Made by a program: the position numbers and the translations under genes. Positions 49,801-62,526 of a stretch of 64,000 nucleotides of DNA are shown here, one piece after another. Source of the stretch: Paralichthys olivaceus (lineage: Eukaryota; Chordata; Actinopteri; Pleuronectiformes; Paralichthyidae); contig NC_091113.1 of assembly GCF_024713975.1 (NCBI RefSeq), forward strand, positions 11,234,501 through 11,298,500, read 5' to 3'. The notes beneath the pieces are model-generated. The model did not search any database and had not been told where the DNA came from. It saw nothing but the letters and a program-made list of their open reading frames with translations. Position 1 is the first letter of the stretch; each line of letters opens with the position of its first letter.

Positions 49801-52800
49801 TACGCCGAGAGGATGTGAAAGGCTCTCACTCATAAAATTGACCACAACCTGAGATACAAGCTGTTGACTAAGCCATGACAGCACATCTCATATCCTGTCG
49901 CAACTGCAACAATGTGTGCCCTCCTCCTATCTACCTCCCTGCTCATCGCCTCCTCATAAACAAGCTGTCAAGGGCCCAGGGAAGGGAAGGGGGGCACCCG
50001 GCAGCTGAATTCCTACTCCTGTGGACATGTTGAAATTTGCCTCCCTCTCCCAATGAGGCAATCCGAATGGCTGACTAAACCAAACACGCCCAGCTAAGGT
50101 GAGAGTGGCTGCATTCTTCAGGAGTAAGAAAAACTCTAGAAGAAGGGAGTTAGATGAACTGCTCTGTGTTCGTATCACTTTTGCCGCATAAATCGCCAAT
50201 TTCCGCAGAAAGTTGAAAAATGTTGCTTTACTTCACACAAGAGCAGCCAACGTTATGAAGTGACGTCATCCGAAAGCTGCAAACCCTGCGACGAAGACAT
50301 GATGAAGTCCGAAAGTCAGTCTCATTTGCCAACAAAAATAAGCTCAAAAGACTGAGCAAAGCAGTTTCCTGGTGTGCCAAGAAGCATCTCACCTCAGCTA
50401 CACACAGTGAAATGTGTGTGTGTGTGGTTTTGTTGTGGTTGGTGTGTGTTTGTGTGTGTGTGTGTGTGTGTGCACTTTGTACATTGGAAGCACTTATTTC
50501 AACAGAAGATGTCTGTTTTGTATAGCTACCTCCAGAAAACAGGAAACACACATTTTATTTTTTTGTGTAATTTATTCATTTTTACAGAAGTTGTAGCGTA
50601 TTCTTTTTGTAAAGCTACGGAACTTGTTTGACTGATCAACATTTTGTAAGTTTGAGCCATGTGTTTAAGGTCTGAAATGAAACAAGATGAGAACTTAATT
50701 ATTCCTAGCACTTTCTGTGATGTAGTATGCTTGCTTATCATAGGAAGTCATTAGAAATTACTCTTTACATTAAGGTAGTAGCCTAGTGAGAACAGAGCAC
50801 TGGGGGAATCACTTCTTATTCATCAAACCGCAATTTTTGCAAATTCCCGCCATTTCATCGCATAAAATTGCATAAATATCCTGCATATTCCATCGCATTT
50901 TTTACTAATAAATGTGCCGCATAATCAAGGATTTTTGCAAGGATCCTTTTTATCAAGGATAGTGGTGTCTATACTTAAATAGAAGCATCCAGTCATACAG
51001 ACCCAAGAACACAGGAGCTAGGGGGGGTGTTGAGAAAGCGAGGGAGTATCTGGGAAGAGGGCAAAAGGATCAACGCTTCTTGTCACAAAGACAAAGAGCG
51101 AAAGGTTTTGTCAGTTCGATGTACAGATGTTGGTTTATGACACTTGACTAAGTTTTTTTTAGTTAATTATCATTATAGCCACATCTTCTCATCACTCACC
51201 TCGTACCTGACTAATCCAGGCAACTCTGGCAGCGAAAGCAGAAAACCAACTGAATTACAGATGACTAAAACCTTTTGCAATACATTTTCCGCCATCTCAG
51301 ATTAGTAAGTCGAACAAGAAGAGACAATGTGCAACACCAGTCAGTCACGTATGCAGAGGAGTATAATGCACTCTCATTCATTTTCATCTGCATGGGTCTA
51401 GTCTGAACAGGACTGTTATGAGACACATGATGAAAGGTGTATAACTAACTAACACATCCGGCTGGTCCTTACTTTGAAAGTCAAGGGGAATCTGGGGTAT
51501 ATCTAGGGGCAGAGTCAGGGGGGAGATTGGCCCCTGAAGTGCCCCTGTCCTTAATGGACTAGTCACTTACATAACAAGGAACTTTGAACAAGGAACTTTT
51601 TTAGAAATATATTCAATGATGTGTAGCTTTGCTCAAATCTACCGGAAACAGGGAAATATTCACCTTACTGAATCAGGAACTGTGCACAGATGTTGAATGT
51701 ATAGTTGTCCCCTTTGTGTAAATTGTGGCCTCTAACCCTAACCCTTACCCCGATTTTGAAAATTCTTGGATCCACCACTTAGGGGAGAAATGCATTTAAA
51801 CACTTCCTAAGTACTTCCTTCAAGCTCTCCTTCTAAATATATCAATCACAAATCACAATTTGCCCCTACAGGACTTAACAATGAGTGACATCTTCTGTCC
51901 TTAACCCTCGACAAGAGTGAGGAAAAAGTACAAAAACAACTGTTATCAGGGGAAAAAACCTAGAAACCACAGAGAGAGTTGCATGTGGGGGATCTGTCTC
52001 CCTGGAGGGAGAGAAGTGCAGTCGATTTTGCATGTACTGTACGGAAGCTTCAGTGTTGTCCCCTTGTTGTGAGTCATTTTGATAAAACCGTCTACCAAAT
52101 GAGTACATGTAAATATTTGAAAATGGGAAAGTAAGAGAACGTGGCAGACAAAGTGGCTGAGACTGAAGGACATGAGACTAAGGACACACACACCCACCAG
52201 TATTTGAACCTAACAGTGATGGATGATCTGTCCAGATAAGGCTTAGAGCAACCTGTGTGTCACAGGGTGCAGCTGTGGCCCTCAGGACAGAGAAAAAGAC
52301 CAAATCTGCAGCAACATGTACCTCAGGGCCGGTGTTTCTCTGTCAGTGATACAACTCTTTTTACTCTGGGAAAGATATAGACAATATACTACATGTGATG
52401 TAAGAAGTCATGATTAGTCAGATTACTGTGTGGTGCAGTAGTTACAAATTCTAATTCTTTCTATAGCAGTCACTCTCTACAGTACCGAAAGTATTGTGTG
52501 CATCAAGCCACATCCACAGGATGTGAATTCTAAAAAAAACACGTTTTACTGAATCAAAGGGAGCCGCCACAGGTCGTCCTCTTGTTCAATTAAAAATCTC
52601 TATTGGAAACAAGCAGACACACGTAACCGTTGCCACTGGTGACAAGGTTGTACAAAGATCCAGTGCGAGGATTAGAGGGAATGGAAAGTTCAGAGTTTCA
52701 GTGATGTAACTGGGAGACAGACGTTGCTGTTGCTACATTTCGTTTGATTTACTTCTGTGTGTGTTCACAGTTTAATAGCATACAGTCGGAGCCCACATTG

Positions 52801-53417
52801 GCCTTCATATATCTGTACAGAGAGATAAACAGCTGATTAAAAAGGGGAAGGCCGTCTGGCTGTTCTGAATGAGAATGGTGAGAAACAGATGTGTGCCTTT
52901 TTTTCTGTGTCACTGGATACATCCAGTTTTTAAGGAATATAAGTGAACTTATGAAGGTGAATGATAAGGTGTTACTCTCTCATTGCAACACACAAAATTA
53001 ACAAAAATTACAAACAAGTACAAGCAAGGAACAGATACACAATATTCTATTAATCCTCACTCTAAATCTTAAATCCATTTCATACACACAGATACACAAA
53101 CACTCACCTATTCTGCCTCATAGGTATTAGTCACAATGTTATAAAGCTATTGCAGTACACTGAATCCAGGAGAAATGCAGCCACTTAGGGCCACAAAGCA
53201 AATAAATGGAGATAATTTAGAATAGAGTGACTCAATTTGAAGATTGAATTAAGCACGAGGACAAGAGGAGTAGGACTGAGATAGATCTCATTATCCTCTG
53301 TTAATGGTCTAATGACTTGACTGAAAAATGAGAGGATAGTTCATAAAAGCATGTTGTGTTACAGCATGGTCCGCACTTACTGTGCTGACGGTAAGGGCAC
53401 ATAGAGTCACATGATGA

Positions 53418-53460
<43 letters not shown>

Positions 53461-56400
53461 GAGTGTGTGTCAGTTCCCGGTGTGATTTCTTTTACAGCTG
53501 CAGTCTGATAAACCCATGTCTTTGTCATTTCAGGAAGCACTTACAAAGCAGTATAGGTGGGGCGGTGAACGTACATTGCTATCAGACTATTCACAGTATG
53601 CACGCCTTGTTGTTAACACACTTACTGTGAGCCTGCGTGTACGGAACATGCTGACAGATGAGTCGTCTCTGGACAAACAGTGACCTGTCTGGTATCGAAC
53701 TGCTGCCTGGAGTTGGTCATCATAGACTGTACAGACCTTCCCTCATGGCAACACCTGCCTTTCAGGGCTTTCACATGTTTCTGTCTTCATTTCAAAAGAC
53801 ATTTTCATTTTCTAAAGACAATGTAACTATAACTTCTATCTATCTATAAAGAGAGAGAGAGAGAATAGTAGCATATATGGTGTACTATTTTCATGCAACT
53901 AAAATATATCAGACAGACAGATAGATAGAAATATAGATTGGTTATTTGTACAAAGATAGAAAATATCTTATTACCACAATACCATTTAATTGAAGGTCAG
54001 TAAACATGTAACTATCACACATCCTGAACACAAAATCCAATCACAAAAAATATCCCCACAACCATCCACACACAAAGTGATCTACATCATACATCTACAG
54101 GAGTAAACAGAGAGAGCCTCTTGAATTAAGACAAATCTTTCAGTGTGACTATTTGAGGGTGTAAACTAGCAGAGGAAACATGCACAGTAAAAGGAAGCTG
54201 TTGTGGTGATCTGTGGGCACACCTGGCAAATCAGATACAGACTACTGAGGCCCACTGTGGTTAAAGTGTAAACAATCCACTTGCAGGAAGAAGAACAAAG
54301 CCACATTTGCATTTCTTTTTCTGTTTCTAAAAGCCTTAAAATACTTGTCTTTCAAGTTCTTGCCCTTTCTATCCAACTGCTCTTCAGAGTACGCTGATGC
54401 TCATGTCAGAGGTTTTAAACAGAGTGCAGAGACTGTGCATTACAAGTAGGAAAACAAAGGTACGAAATGCTGGCCTTGTTGCGATAAATGGAAATTTAGT
54501 CACAAGAGGAATGGAATTTGAATGCAAGGTATTAGAGCTGATCAAGAGAGGAAATGCCACAGAGCAACAGGTTGTGTTAAGATAAAACTAAATATCAATG
54601 TGCACCTGCGCTCTACACAGACACACACGGACGTTACAGTCCACCAGGGTGTCTCAGCTGGGCAAACATCCTGTTTGAAGACCACCATCTGCCGTGGGTG
54701 AAACAGTAACAAGAGAGCAAACTCATTTCCACCCGGTGTGACAAACCAAACATGGCAGGTCGTCCCCTGATAATACACTAACTCACTTTTCATGAGCAAC
54801 CAGTGAAACCGTGTCTGACAACGTTCATTTGGCTTACATCTGAAGGTTGGGCTGCTCACTGTGGCCACCCAACGTCTTCTGTTGCGGGATGAATGATGTC
54901 AAACTGGCTTTGCATACACGTACACGCACAAAGGCACACACAAGCACAGCTGGACTGAGTGTGGATGCATGTTTGTCAGTGACCCAACATCACACCAGCA
55001 CACATTCATCCTGAAAACTCAGCAGAATTCACAAGAGACACAGTATCAGTAACAGTGTCTCCATTAACATTTTGACCCCTGATGTATAAAGAGAGAGAGA
55101 GAGAGAGAGACACCTTGGGGGTTTACAGGTGGACTGTATACCTCATAGCTCTAATGGAGCTGAGGTGCCAAGTTTTCACTCACATATTACTCAACTTACA
55201 TAAAGCAGCGCAGGTGTGAGCATGAAACATCTGTTTTTACCTGCTGAAACTTGGAAAACCTCCAATTAAAGACAACTGTATAGAGAGAAAACACTAAATC
55301 GCTTTTAAAACATGTTGTATTGTTAAGAACCACAAGACTATACACTCACTGACCTCTGCATACACACACACCAAGTGTAAACTAATACTTCAGGATCACT
55401 TCCCTTTCAAAGATGATAAATGGCACGAAGAGACAAAGGTTTGGTAGCGTATAGTTTTTCTAGCCACAGGTAACCATCATTAGCCCAGAGGCCAAGCACA
55501 CCAGCTTTTCCATGCTGTTTCAGGGCATTTGTAAAATCAGGGGGAGAAAAGGGGATCTCTTACATTTTTGTTAGGACAGAAACAGTCCTCACTGTGGGTA
55601 TTCCCAATGAAAGCCCCACCGTAGAGAATCTCCTCTGTGGAGATTAGCAGGAGGCCCAGGGTCCCGCTGGGATCCATTTCAACGTGTTATTAGATGCTGT
55701 CATTCACTCGTCCGCTACACAAAATGCAGCCCATGCCATCGCCAACGGATTGGATACAGACAATAAATAGCACAACGATCACCAGCACAAACTTGGAATC
55801 ATTTCAAAGTCTTGTGCTGTTAAAGTATCTTGGCCTAAAGCCTTTAATAAATCAAAACCCAATTCCCCCCTACTGTACAAACCTTTTGCTATTGGGCACT
55901 TTTTTTGATTTCATGGTTTTATTGTTGGGTAGCAAAAACTGCAACTCGCTCCACAGGCAGGTGTGGATGCTGATGAGTTTCTCTCTTGATATGAATAATA
56001 ATTTCTGGAATTGAAAAATGTAAAGATGTTTTTAGTATTTTTTCTCAAGTGGTCAAATGTGATTTACAAATTGATAACACAAACGTTTTATATGACTTAT
56101 AATTGAGGCTGATACTAATATATTGGTTTGTCCATAATATTCCTTAGTTGATAACATTGGACAATATTTCTTTGTTGTTAGGGAATAACAACATCTGAGG
56201 ATTTTTTATGTACATATATAAATAAGCATGTATAAAGGAATTTTAAGTCATTAATTATAACTTACAGTATAAAACCTCTGTGATATATAGGCAATAACAG
56301 TTAAGCATAAGGTGTTAGATATACTGTGTTTTATGTAGCTTCCAATCCATGAATACAGTCAAAACAATAATGTGTTTTAACAAAATATGGTTATCTGCAA

Positions 56401-59400
56401 TACAACTTCAACAGACATAAAACAAAATTCAGCTTAGAACAATTCCTGAATACATGCAGAACATTGAGAAGTTTGATGCTTCCTTTTTCAAAGAGAAGTA
56501 ACAACGTCTGGGGCGAGCTCTCATGAACAACACGTATGAGGGTGTAACACACAACACAGGGTTCTTATCTGAAATGTTTCAGTGTGACACTGGTGCTCTG
56601 ACAGACCCACTTCACAGACAAAGACCGCTGGCTTTTGTGACGAGGAATGTTGGATCGTGGCCAAGTTGGACATACCCACCTGCATCATTTCCATTAGCCA
56701 CATAATGTAATGTACAACATATAATGTATCACAGTGGGTAATTCAGTTGAAGTTATACTACAGAAATTAGCATTAGCTCTGCAATGAGAGCAGTGCTAGT
56801 CTGCTAGAGATAGTTAAGGGTCACAGTACTGTTGAGCAGCATTTCAGAGCTCACAGGCCCAACACAATACCATATTACCAGGCCAAGCACACATTCATAC
56901 TCCTTCCTGCTGTGAGACCTTGCTGCCATTGGAATACATTGTATCCCATTGTGACTGACATGAATTCCGGCCGTTCGCTCCCACAGTTCAGGGAGCTAAC
57001 TTTCCTCAGCTACATTTCGAGCCAACAGGAGACATTTAATTCCATCAGTCTGTAAGAGACTTGAGGAACAGCAGAGTCAGTCCCTGTGCATGTTCAAACC
57101 CAGCATCAGATTGTTAGTGACTATAAACCTTACAGCAAGTCGACCAATCTAATATGCACCTCAAAGCAGAAAACGGGAAGGCCCCTGTCAAATTAAATGG
57201 CTGACTTTCATGGCCTCGAGCCACAGCAGACAGACAGAGATGAGCTGGAAAGACAAAGGCACTTCAGCACTGATTAAATATTCATCAGTCAGAGGAAGAG
57301 GAATTAGATTCTTTGACCCAGCTCACAGAGGTTCCCATCTGTAAAAGAAAAGGATTTTTCTAGGGGTTTTGAACTTTAGCTGAGGTTTGGTTTGGGTGGG
57401 TGTGTTCCCCGCAGCCTCCAGAGTCATCATTCTCACTCCTGTCTTGTCTCAACCTGAAACCTGGCAGGTTGTGACTGTGCAGAGAAGGGTAATGCATTCC
57501 AGGCATACCATGGGGTCAGGGGACTGGAAGAGCCAATAGGTGGCCAGCTGACTGCCCAGTTCCTCCTCCCTGCTACAACAGAGAACAAAAAAAGCCCTCA
57601 CAAGAAAAAAATCTTTCTTTAGGCGAGTGATTCAAAGAGAAGAGGGGGAGTGAATGCCCTGAACAAATTGGCCTCAGGTAGCCTCAATAGATTATTCAGG
57701 TGCAGCCCTTCCCCAACTAAGTTAGTCCACTAAATGTTCAACAGGATCCAAAATACATTATCAAATTGCTTCTGCTCAGCCAAGATACACTGGTAGATTC
57801 AGCCTAATGGGATAATAGCCCACACCTTAAGATGTTAAGAAAAACTTTATTACGTTCACTTTGTCTGTCTTTACTTTTTTTTTTTCTTCCTGGACTCTGT
57901 CTGACAAATGCTACAACAAAGGGGGCCACTAAAGCGTACGTGTACATGTCACGACTGGTTTATATGCGTAGTTGTTGCATTTTTCAAATATTCACTCTTG
58001 CCTCGCTCCAGTAAATGAGAGCAGACAGCCCTGTGGTGCTGCGAGACAGATACGGTGCCACAAAAGAAGCCAGACAACACAGAGGAAACAGACAGGGCTG
58101 TAAAAGCACAACAACAAACGTTGAGACATCTTTACTGTATGTTTGGGAATCAGAAGGTACATGTGGAGCTAGGTCTTTAGTGAACACCGGTGGCTCCACA
58201 GATTACAAGCCAAGGCTGATAGCAAGAACACTCTTGGAACAGGAGGTTCTATTAAAGGAAATAAACATTGTACAATATACATAAATACTGGTAGCAGAAG
58301 TGTAGCTCACAACCGCATTGAGCTTGAAAGTGTCTCAGTTTTTTTTTTTGCAGTCGCACTTCTTCGAATTCAGAAACAGGCCTTGCAAAACAATCCAAAT
58401 TTGTAAAAGTAATGTGTGATTAATTCTAAGAAATCTCTATCTATCCTTTCATGGAACGCATATCTCAAGAACCATTCATCTTATCAGTTTCAAACTTGGC
58501 ATGTGTGTTTTTATGGGCCCAAGGAAGTGCAATTTAAACAATTTAAACTTGCAACATTGAGGCTTTGACTCATCAGCGTAAGGGACATTGTCGTTCACAG
58601 AAAGGGTACATTCAAGGCGACCAAAACTGGTTCTCCAGTTTGAGGTTCTGCGTCTAGCTTTCACCACATTTTGAGGTGAACAGCTCTTTGTGCAGCAGCA
58701 GTGGTGCAGCATCTGAACAGGCCGAGCAAACAGCCCATTCCAAACAGGTGTTTTTTAGCATGGCACTGCAGTACTACATTAAATACACTTGTTCGCTTTC
58801 TTGCCAAGAGTGCGATGAAAATATTGAAAGCACTCTTTTTTCTGAAAGCTAAATATGAACCTACAGCCAGCAGAAGGTTACAGATTAGTGTAAACAACAC
58901 TTTTAATGAAACAGAACTGAGCACACATTTGCTTAAGCCTCTTTGCCTTGCAGAGGACGAATGACACTTTTTACAACATTGTTGTCCCTGCAGGCTTCCA
59001 AGCTCATTACCACCCCCATGTGCCCCCCCTTCTTGGGTTGCAGTCTGCGGACAGTGACTCCATCCCTCTGGGGACGACGCCAAGATGGAACATTGATCTT
59101 GTGTCAGATGGACACTGCTATCCGTTCTATTAACTGGGGGAAATCTCTGTAATGCACACCAGCTCACCAGTTGACAGAGAGCAGGCTAATGAACCTCACT
59201 CTCAGACTCACTCCACTGGTGACAACACAGAGGAAGTGGGGCCTGGCTTGTGATTTTCTTCAAAGCAGAACAGGGACACAGATAACAGCAGTGAACACGG
59301 CGTGTGATCATGGATGCGGAAGGATGAGGGGGGCCGCTGTAATTGGCCGAGGGGAAATCCTACACTAAACAATGATACAGTTTGAGGAGCTTTCATTAAA

Positions 59401-60573
59401 GACGCTGCATAGGAAGAGAGGAAAGATGTCTCCTCAGAACATGAGCTATCCCTTCAACAGGAATGTAAATCCTCCCAAACACGGTTAAATCCACGAGCAT
59501 TCGTGTCATGGTAATAACAACTTACGAGTGTTTCAGGCCAATGAGCGCTTTTATTGCGAAATACAAGCCCACTTGTGTCTCGGCTGAATGTGATAGCCTA
59601 AGGATAGGTGGATAGAAAGTAGAGCAGGCTATGTCAGGACTTTCTCTGCATTCCACAGTGGCTGGATATGAACACTGAAGTCATGTATGCACAGAACAGA
59701 CTGATATGAGATATCATATTTGATCTGAATTCTTTTTTTTGTAGAATTAAGAATCAATATTCCACATTCCATGATAACCTAGAGGCTCAGGAAAGTTCCA
59801 AGCTGTGGAACAGTTCACCTGGTCGAGCTTCACCCACAGCTGTACAGTTACCTTTACAGAGGTTTGCAACAGCAATTATAAAATGTTCTAATCAGACATT
59901 TAACGATAAGTGTATGGCCATGCATGATACATGACGAAATTTCGAAAACTGACCCAGGTAACAATCTCCATTTACAGGACTTTCCTGGAAACATGTTCAG
60001 GTAAAACAGAGGCACAGAAAGTTGACAGAACACCGATGTCACATGTTTTGGTATAAAGGGTACTAACAGTTGTGTCCATAGGCCTGGATCAATCCGCACC
60101 GATTTAACAAGCAGGTGGGAGACTAGAGGAGGAACTATACGCTGCTTGTAGGGTGTGATGCGACGGTAACTCTCGAAGAATTGAACAAGTGCGTTAAGAG
60201 CAGTTTATAAACAGGCGATGTGTGTTTAAAACATAGACCCAAGCTTCGTGGCTGGTTTATGCGGACGAACTGTGCGTAAAGTGCAGCGAGTAAAACGGTA
60301 CTTTTTCGTTACGCAGCAGGTGCTTAGCGCGTGTAAGTGCGGGCGTTGTTTTAACCTCTAAATGAGAGAGAAGTGGAGCCTGGTGGCAACTTACAGGTAT
60401 TTGCGGGAGCCCACCGTCTGTTGATGCAGAGCCACCGAGAATCCAAAGAAGCTGCCTTTGGTCTCCCCCTCTTTGATCACAGGAAACTGAGCATCTATAT
60501 TAAATCCGGTGCAGCGCTGCGTCCAGTGGTGCGCCGCCAGAACCAAAGCGCACAGGAGCAGTCTCGGAGACAT
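34978..60573 (-). CDS. itga3: Integrin alpha-3 (laminin receptor subunit)
   Basis: Complete gene, 25 exons, 3222 nt, 1073 aa with the B tail. Exon 5' ends in order: 60573, 46764, 45641, 45155, 44700, 44398, 43259, 42696, 42513, 42140, 41971, 41725, 41473, 41234, 40347, 39995, 39824, 39531, 39314, 38894, 37643, 37128, 36773, 36579, 35142; all GT-AG, all phases agree. The signal peptide ([10 protein letters not shown]) precedes FNIDAQF. The beta-propeller carries cation-binding loops [18 protein letters not shown] and [18 protein letters not shown] and the DDWQ region resemble alpha-3 more than alpha-6 or alpha-7. A furin-type RTKR site (870-873) splits heavy and light chains. The membrane helix is at about 996-1018. 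The B tail has GFFKR and [19 protein letters not shown]. Alpha-3 pairs with beta-1 to bind laminins at basement membranes. Introns are compact except the 13.6-kb first one. Which teleost duplicate (3a or 3b) is unresolved. Confidence 0.95.
36114..36224 (-). CDS. itga3: itga3 alternative terminal exon encoding A-type tail
   Basis: Between the membrane exon (36454-36579) and the B exon lies a 37-codon frame preceded by a CCTCAG acceptor and closed by TGA. It joins in phase after ...LWK and reads [16 protein letters not shown], then [18 protein letters not shown]. This matches the human alpha-3A tail (YEAKRQKAEMKSQPSETER). It would give a 1055-aa isoform. The juxtamembrane GFFKR is GFFQR here. 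It was missed as a standard ORF because it lacks a Met start. Confidence 0.9.
   Translation of the reverse strand, partial: CGFFQRASTREMYEAKSQTAEMKIQPSETEKLTEDY
36621..36658. repeat. (ATC)n trinucleotide repeat in itga3 intron 23
   Basis: About 12 ATC units with one ACC interruption, just after exon 23 on the minus strand. Confidence 0.9.
36782..36836. repeat. (CA)n, reading (UG)n at the itga3 exon 23 acceptor
   Basis: About 27 units. In the sense (minus) direction the tract is TG repeat followed by only TTCTTGCAG before exon 23, so it takes the place of the polypyrimidine tract. Confidence 0.95.
36937..36991. repeat. (GT)n, reading (CA)n near the itga3 exon 22 donor
   Basis: About 27 units, 23 bp from exon 22. 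It is complementary to the CA tract 100 bp away in the same 241-bp intron. Confidence 0.95.
38122..38410 (+). mobile_element. MITE-like element, copy 3
   Basis: In itga3 intron 20. Shares 'AGCTATCCAGATATAAATCC', 'TGCTGCCATCTTGG', 'GAGCCAGAGTTTGCGCAGTA' and 'CCACCAGGTGGCGATCAAG' with the family, in the same order as copy 1. The last phrase includes a CTCF-like core. Confidence 0.6.
40669..40750 (-). mobile_element. MITE-like element, copy 4 (end fragment, inverted)
   Basis: 'ACTGTATTTTAAGATGG' followed by 'TGAAGCCAAAATGTCTTGA' and 'CACCACCTATTGGCTGGCTG' is the reverse complement of the right half of copies 2 and 3. In itga3 intron 14. Confidence 0.55.
43876..44080 (-). mobile_element. MITE-like element, copy 5 (left half, inverted)
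   Basis: On the minus strand 'AAATGAAGCTGCAATATCC', 'CTTCCATCTTGCATATTTGG' and 'AGCCAGAGTCTACACA' match the left half of copies 1 and 3. In itga3 intron 6. Confidence 0.5.
45225..45360. repeat. Interspersed repeat copy in itga3 intron 3
   Basis: 'ACCTCCGCCAAGGGGGTTTA', 'TTTGCCTGTCTATCC' and 'TTGATTTCTCAGTAAATAAT' match the teleost repeat seen at 14695 and 9170. Confidence 0.6.
46769..46841. repeat. (AC)n, reading (GU)n at the itga3 exon 2 acceptor
   Basis: About 36 uninterrupted units. In the sense direction the GT tract runs directly into TCAG and exon 2, leaving no ordinary polypyrimidine tract. Confidence 0.95.
49400..49890. repeat. Diverged interspersed repeat
   Basis: Phrases such as 'GGTTTTAAGACGAGATTTAC', 'GAGAGGTCTAGTGTGGGG' and 'GACCTGGGAGTTACCAGCAG' resemble a common dispersed element of fish genomes. 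The 121-codon frame at 49402-49767 lies in it and is taken as part of the repeat, not a gene. Confidence 0.4.
50150..50960. repeat. Interspersed repeat with GCAT-periodic arm
   Basis: A left part ('TTGCCGCATAAATCGCCAAT', 'GAAGTGACGTCATCCGAAAG') and a right part (50830-50940, repeated GCAT words every 10-20 bp) both contain CCGCATAA and look like two ends of one dispersed element interrupted by a GT microsatellite. Class not determined. Confidence 0.4.
53421..53461. repeat. (GT)n microsatellite
   Basis: About 17 GT units with one TA interruption, in itga3 intron 1. Confidence 0.9.
55088..55110. repeat. (GA)n microsatellite
   Basis: About 11 GA units in itga3 intron 1. A shorter one lies at about 53851-53865. 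Confidence 0.85.
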
Positions 60574-60989
60574 GGTTCACGTTGATTCTGGGCTTCCCGC
60601 AGATCCACGATCAGCGTGGGTCCGACACTGAGGTCCAACAGGTAGAGTGCTGCTGCTGCTGCTTCACAGAGACCTCCCCATAGAGAGAGAGCCGCCTGTC
60701 CCCCCCTCCACTGTGTTACTGCCTAGGTGTCGGTGTATGCCTCCCTCTGCTGCCCTCCCCCTGCTCCGTCCCCCTTCCTCTCTGCACCTCCACGGACATC
60801 CGAGGCAAGTGCACAACATTCACACACTGTGGAGAGAGGTTGGCTCACTCAGTCACGCTCAGTCTCTCTCCCTCTCTCTGCCCCCATGTCTCTATTTTAC
60901 TTTCCACCTTTCCAACACTGGGAAGTAAAAAGTTACACAGCTTGTAATTCAAAAATAACTCAAAAATAAAATAAAATAAATAGACCTTT

Positions 60990-61310
60990 TTGAGAACTAG
61001 AGCGCATACCTCCAAACAATGCCCTCTATGAAACCACAGTTCAATTTACTAGATCCAGATCTGCACCAAATTACAAACATTCACAAATATCAGTCCCCTA
61101 AAATCGTAAGATCCTTGACTCCCCCTGAGTAAACAATGAAAATGTTGAAAAACTGTCTCTCTGTAAAAAAAAGGAAAAAAAATAGAATGAACCCATCCCA
61201 AAATATAATGCATTCTTTCCTGACCCATACCATGTCCTTCCTCCAAGTATTGTGGTGATCCGTCCAGTAGTTTTTGCATTATCTTGGTCACAAAGGTGTG
61301 TTGCACAACT
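60990..61310. repeat. Interspersed repeat copy
   Basis: 'GAGCGCATACCTCC', 'CTAGATCCAGATCTGCACC' and 'CCGTCCAGTAGTTTTTGCAT' are the boundary and core phrases of the same teleost family found at 9170-9640. Confidence 0.65.
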
Positions 61311-62399
61311 CTTTACAAAGATAATGTTGAAAATCTAGTTTTATTTGTTTTTTTAGCATAGTTAAGTTCACACAACCTAAATACAAAATACATTAATTAA
61401 ATATTAAAAAATGATCAATACAGGATATATATTAGGTATATGTTATATATTGGTATATTATAGTATAGTATATTAATAGAAATCTTCTGTTTTGTTAAGA
61501 TTTAAATCAAATTCTTCAATTAATTTTGTTCTCTATGAATAAAATTCATGTATGTTTGTAATTACATAAAAACACCAGGTAAACACTGGATAGTGTGAAA
61601 GTAAACAACTCAACTTGTCTTCAGGAAACAACCCAGAAAAGCTTTTTTAACTTCTGTGTTTAAATCAAATTATCTCAGCAGGATGTTTTGAGTAGGAGGG
61701 ACGATATATTATGAAAGTCAGATCTCCTGATAAAACTCTTCCACTAATAGACGCATGGCCCGCCCTCACATGAGCGCTCTTGTGACAGCCACCCTCCCCT
61801 GCTCCGCTGCCTTTCGCTCAAACTCCTGGCTTCCAATAGGCAGTTCATTAAACTTTTAATCCCCTTAGAGAGTTCATGGAACAGGCCAGAGTTTTTTTTT
61901 TTAAAGTACCCTTGCCTTTCCGTGAATCCCCCTGTGCCCCCTTTCCCTTTTCTTTTTCGTTGTCTTTCTTTGGAACCCCCCAGTGTCGAGAGACCAGCTG
62001 CAGCTCCATCTCCTCCCCCTGTTCGCTTGTATCTCCAATGCAGAGTCGATGTGCAATAATCTTTCATCATCTCTGCTTTATAGGCCGACTCCATGCTCCG
62101 ACTCCTAGAAATCTGGAATCTCTGTCCTCCTCTAATTGATGAGCTTAGCTCCCACTCTGCATCTCCTCATGCTCCAAGAGTTTCTCTCACCCGGGGGTGG
62201 ACTCTTCTCCATCCCAAGTGAAATAATGCCCAGTGGGGAATGTAGTTCATTGTGCACATTCCACAGACTAACAAACACTGTCTTTGGCTTGTGGAGGGAC
62301 AGATGTTCTTGAGCATGTTCTGCTCAGGTGTTACTATTTTAATATTGTCAGCTGGGTTGGGTCCTTATGCTAAGCTAGGCTAACTGACTTCTTTCAGCC

Positions 62400-62526
62400 A
62401 TTCATTATCTATGAAGAAAACCCACGCACATATGGGGAGAATGTTAAAACTCATGAAAGACTGGGATTCAAACCAGGAACCTTTTACTGGGAGTGCTGAC
62501 CACTGTACCACTGTGCTCCCCGTGTG
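62400..62526 (-). mobile_element. Degenerate tRNA-derived SINE-like element
   Basis: On the minus strand it reads GGGGAGCACAGTGGTACAG, then TGGTCAGCAC (A-box-like), GGTTTGAATCC (B-box-like) and 'TTCTCCCCATATGTGCGTGG'. This is the pattern of an abundant teleost short element with tRNA-type internal promoter boxes. Degraded and presumably inactive. Confidence 0.6.

Larger units (their letters stand above)
46765..60394. other. itga3: itga3 intron 1 (13.6 kb)
   Basis: No exon of another gene was recognised on either strand. Contents are the acceptor microsatellite, two diverged interspersed repeats (49400-49890 and 50150-50960), GT and GA microsatellites (50413-50473, 53421-53461, 55088-55110) and long unique stretches. 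Unique, non-repetitive parts at about 55550-57350 could hold regulatory elements but show no diagnostic motif by eye. Confidence 0.55.

Noticed and set aside
51730..51752. Telomere-like TAACCCTAACCC string (and CTAACCT repeats near 19332)
   Set aside because: Only two to three units, too short to call an interstitial telomere.
58661..59167. 168-codon minus-strand open frame in itga3 intron 1
   Set aside because: No recognisable domain, biased toward chance residues, no splice partners, and other frames over the same stretch are also open; treated as chance.
61744..62094. 116-codon minus-strand frame upstream of itga3
   Set aside because: Low-complexity Gly/Lys/Arg composition from C/T-rich DNA, and no family resemblance.
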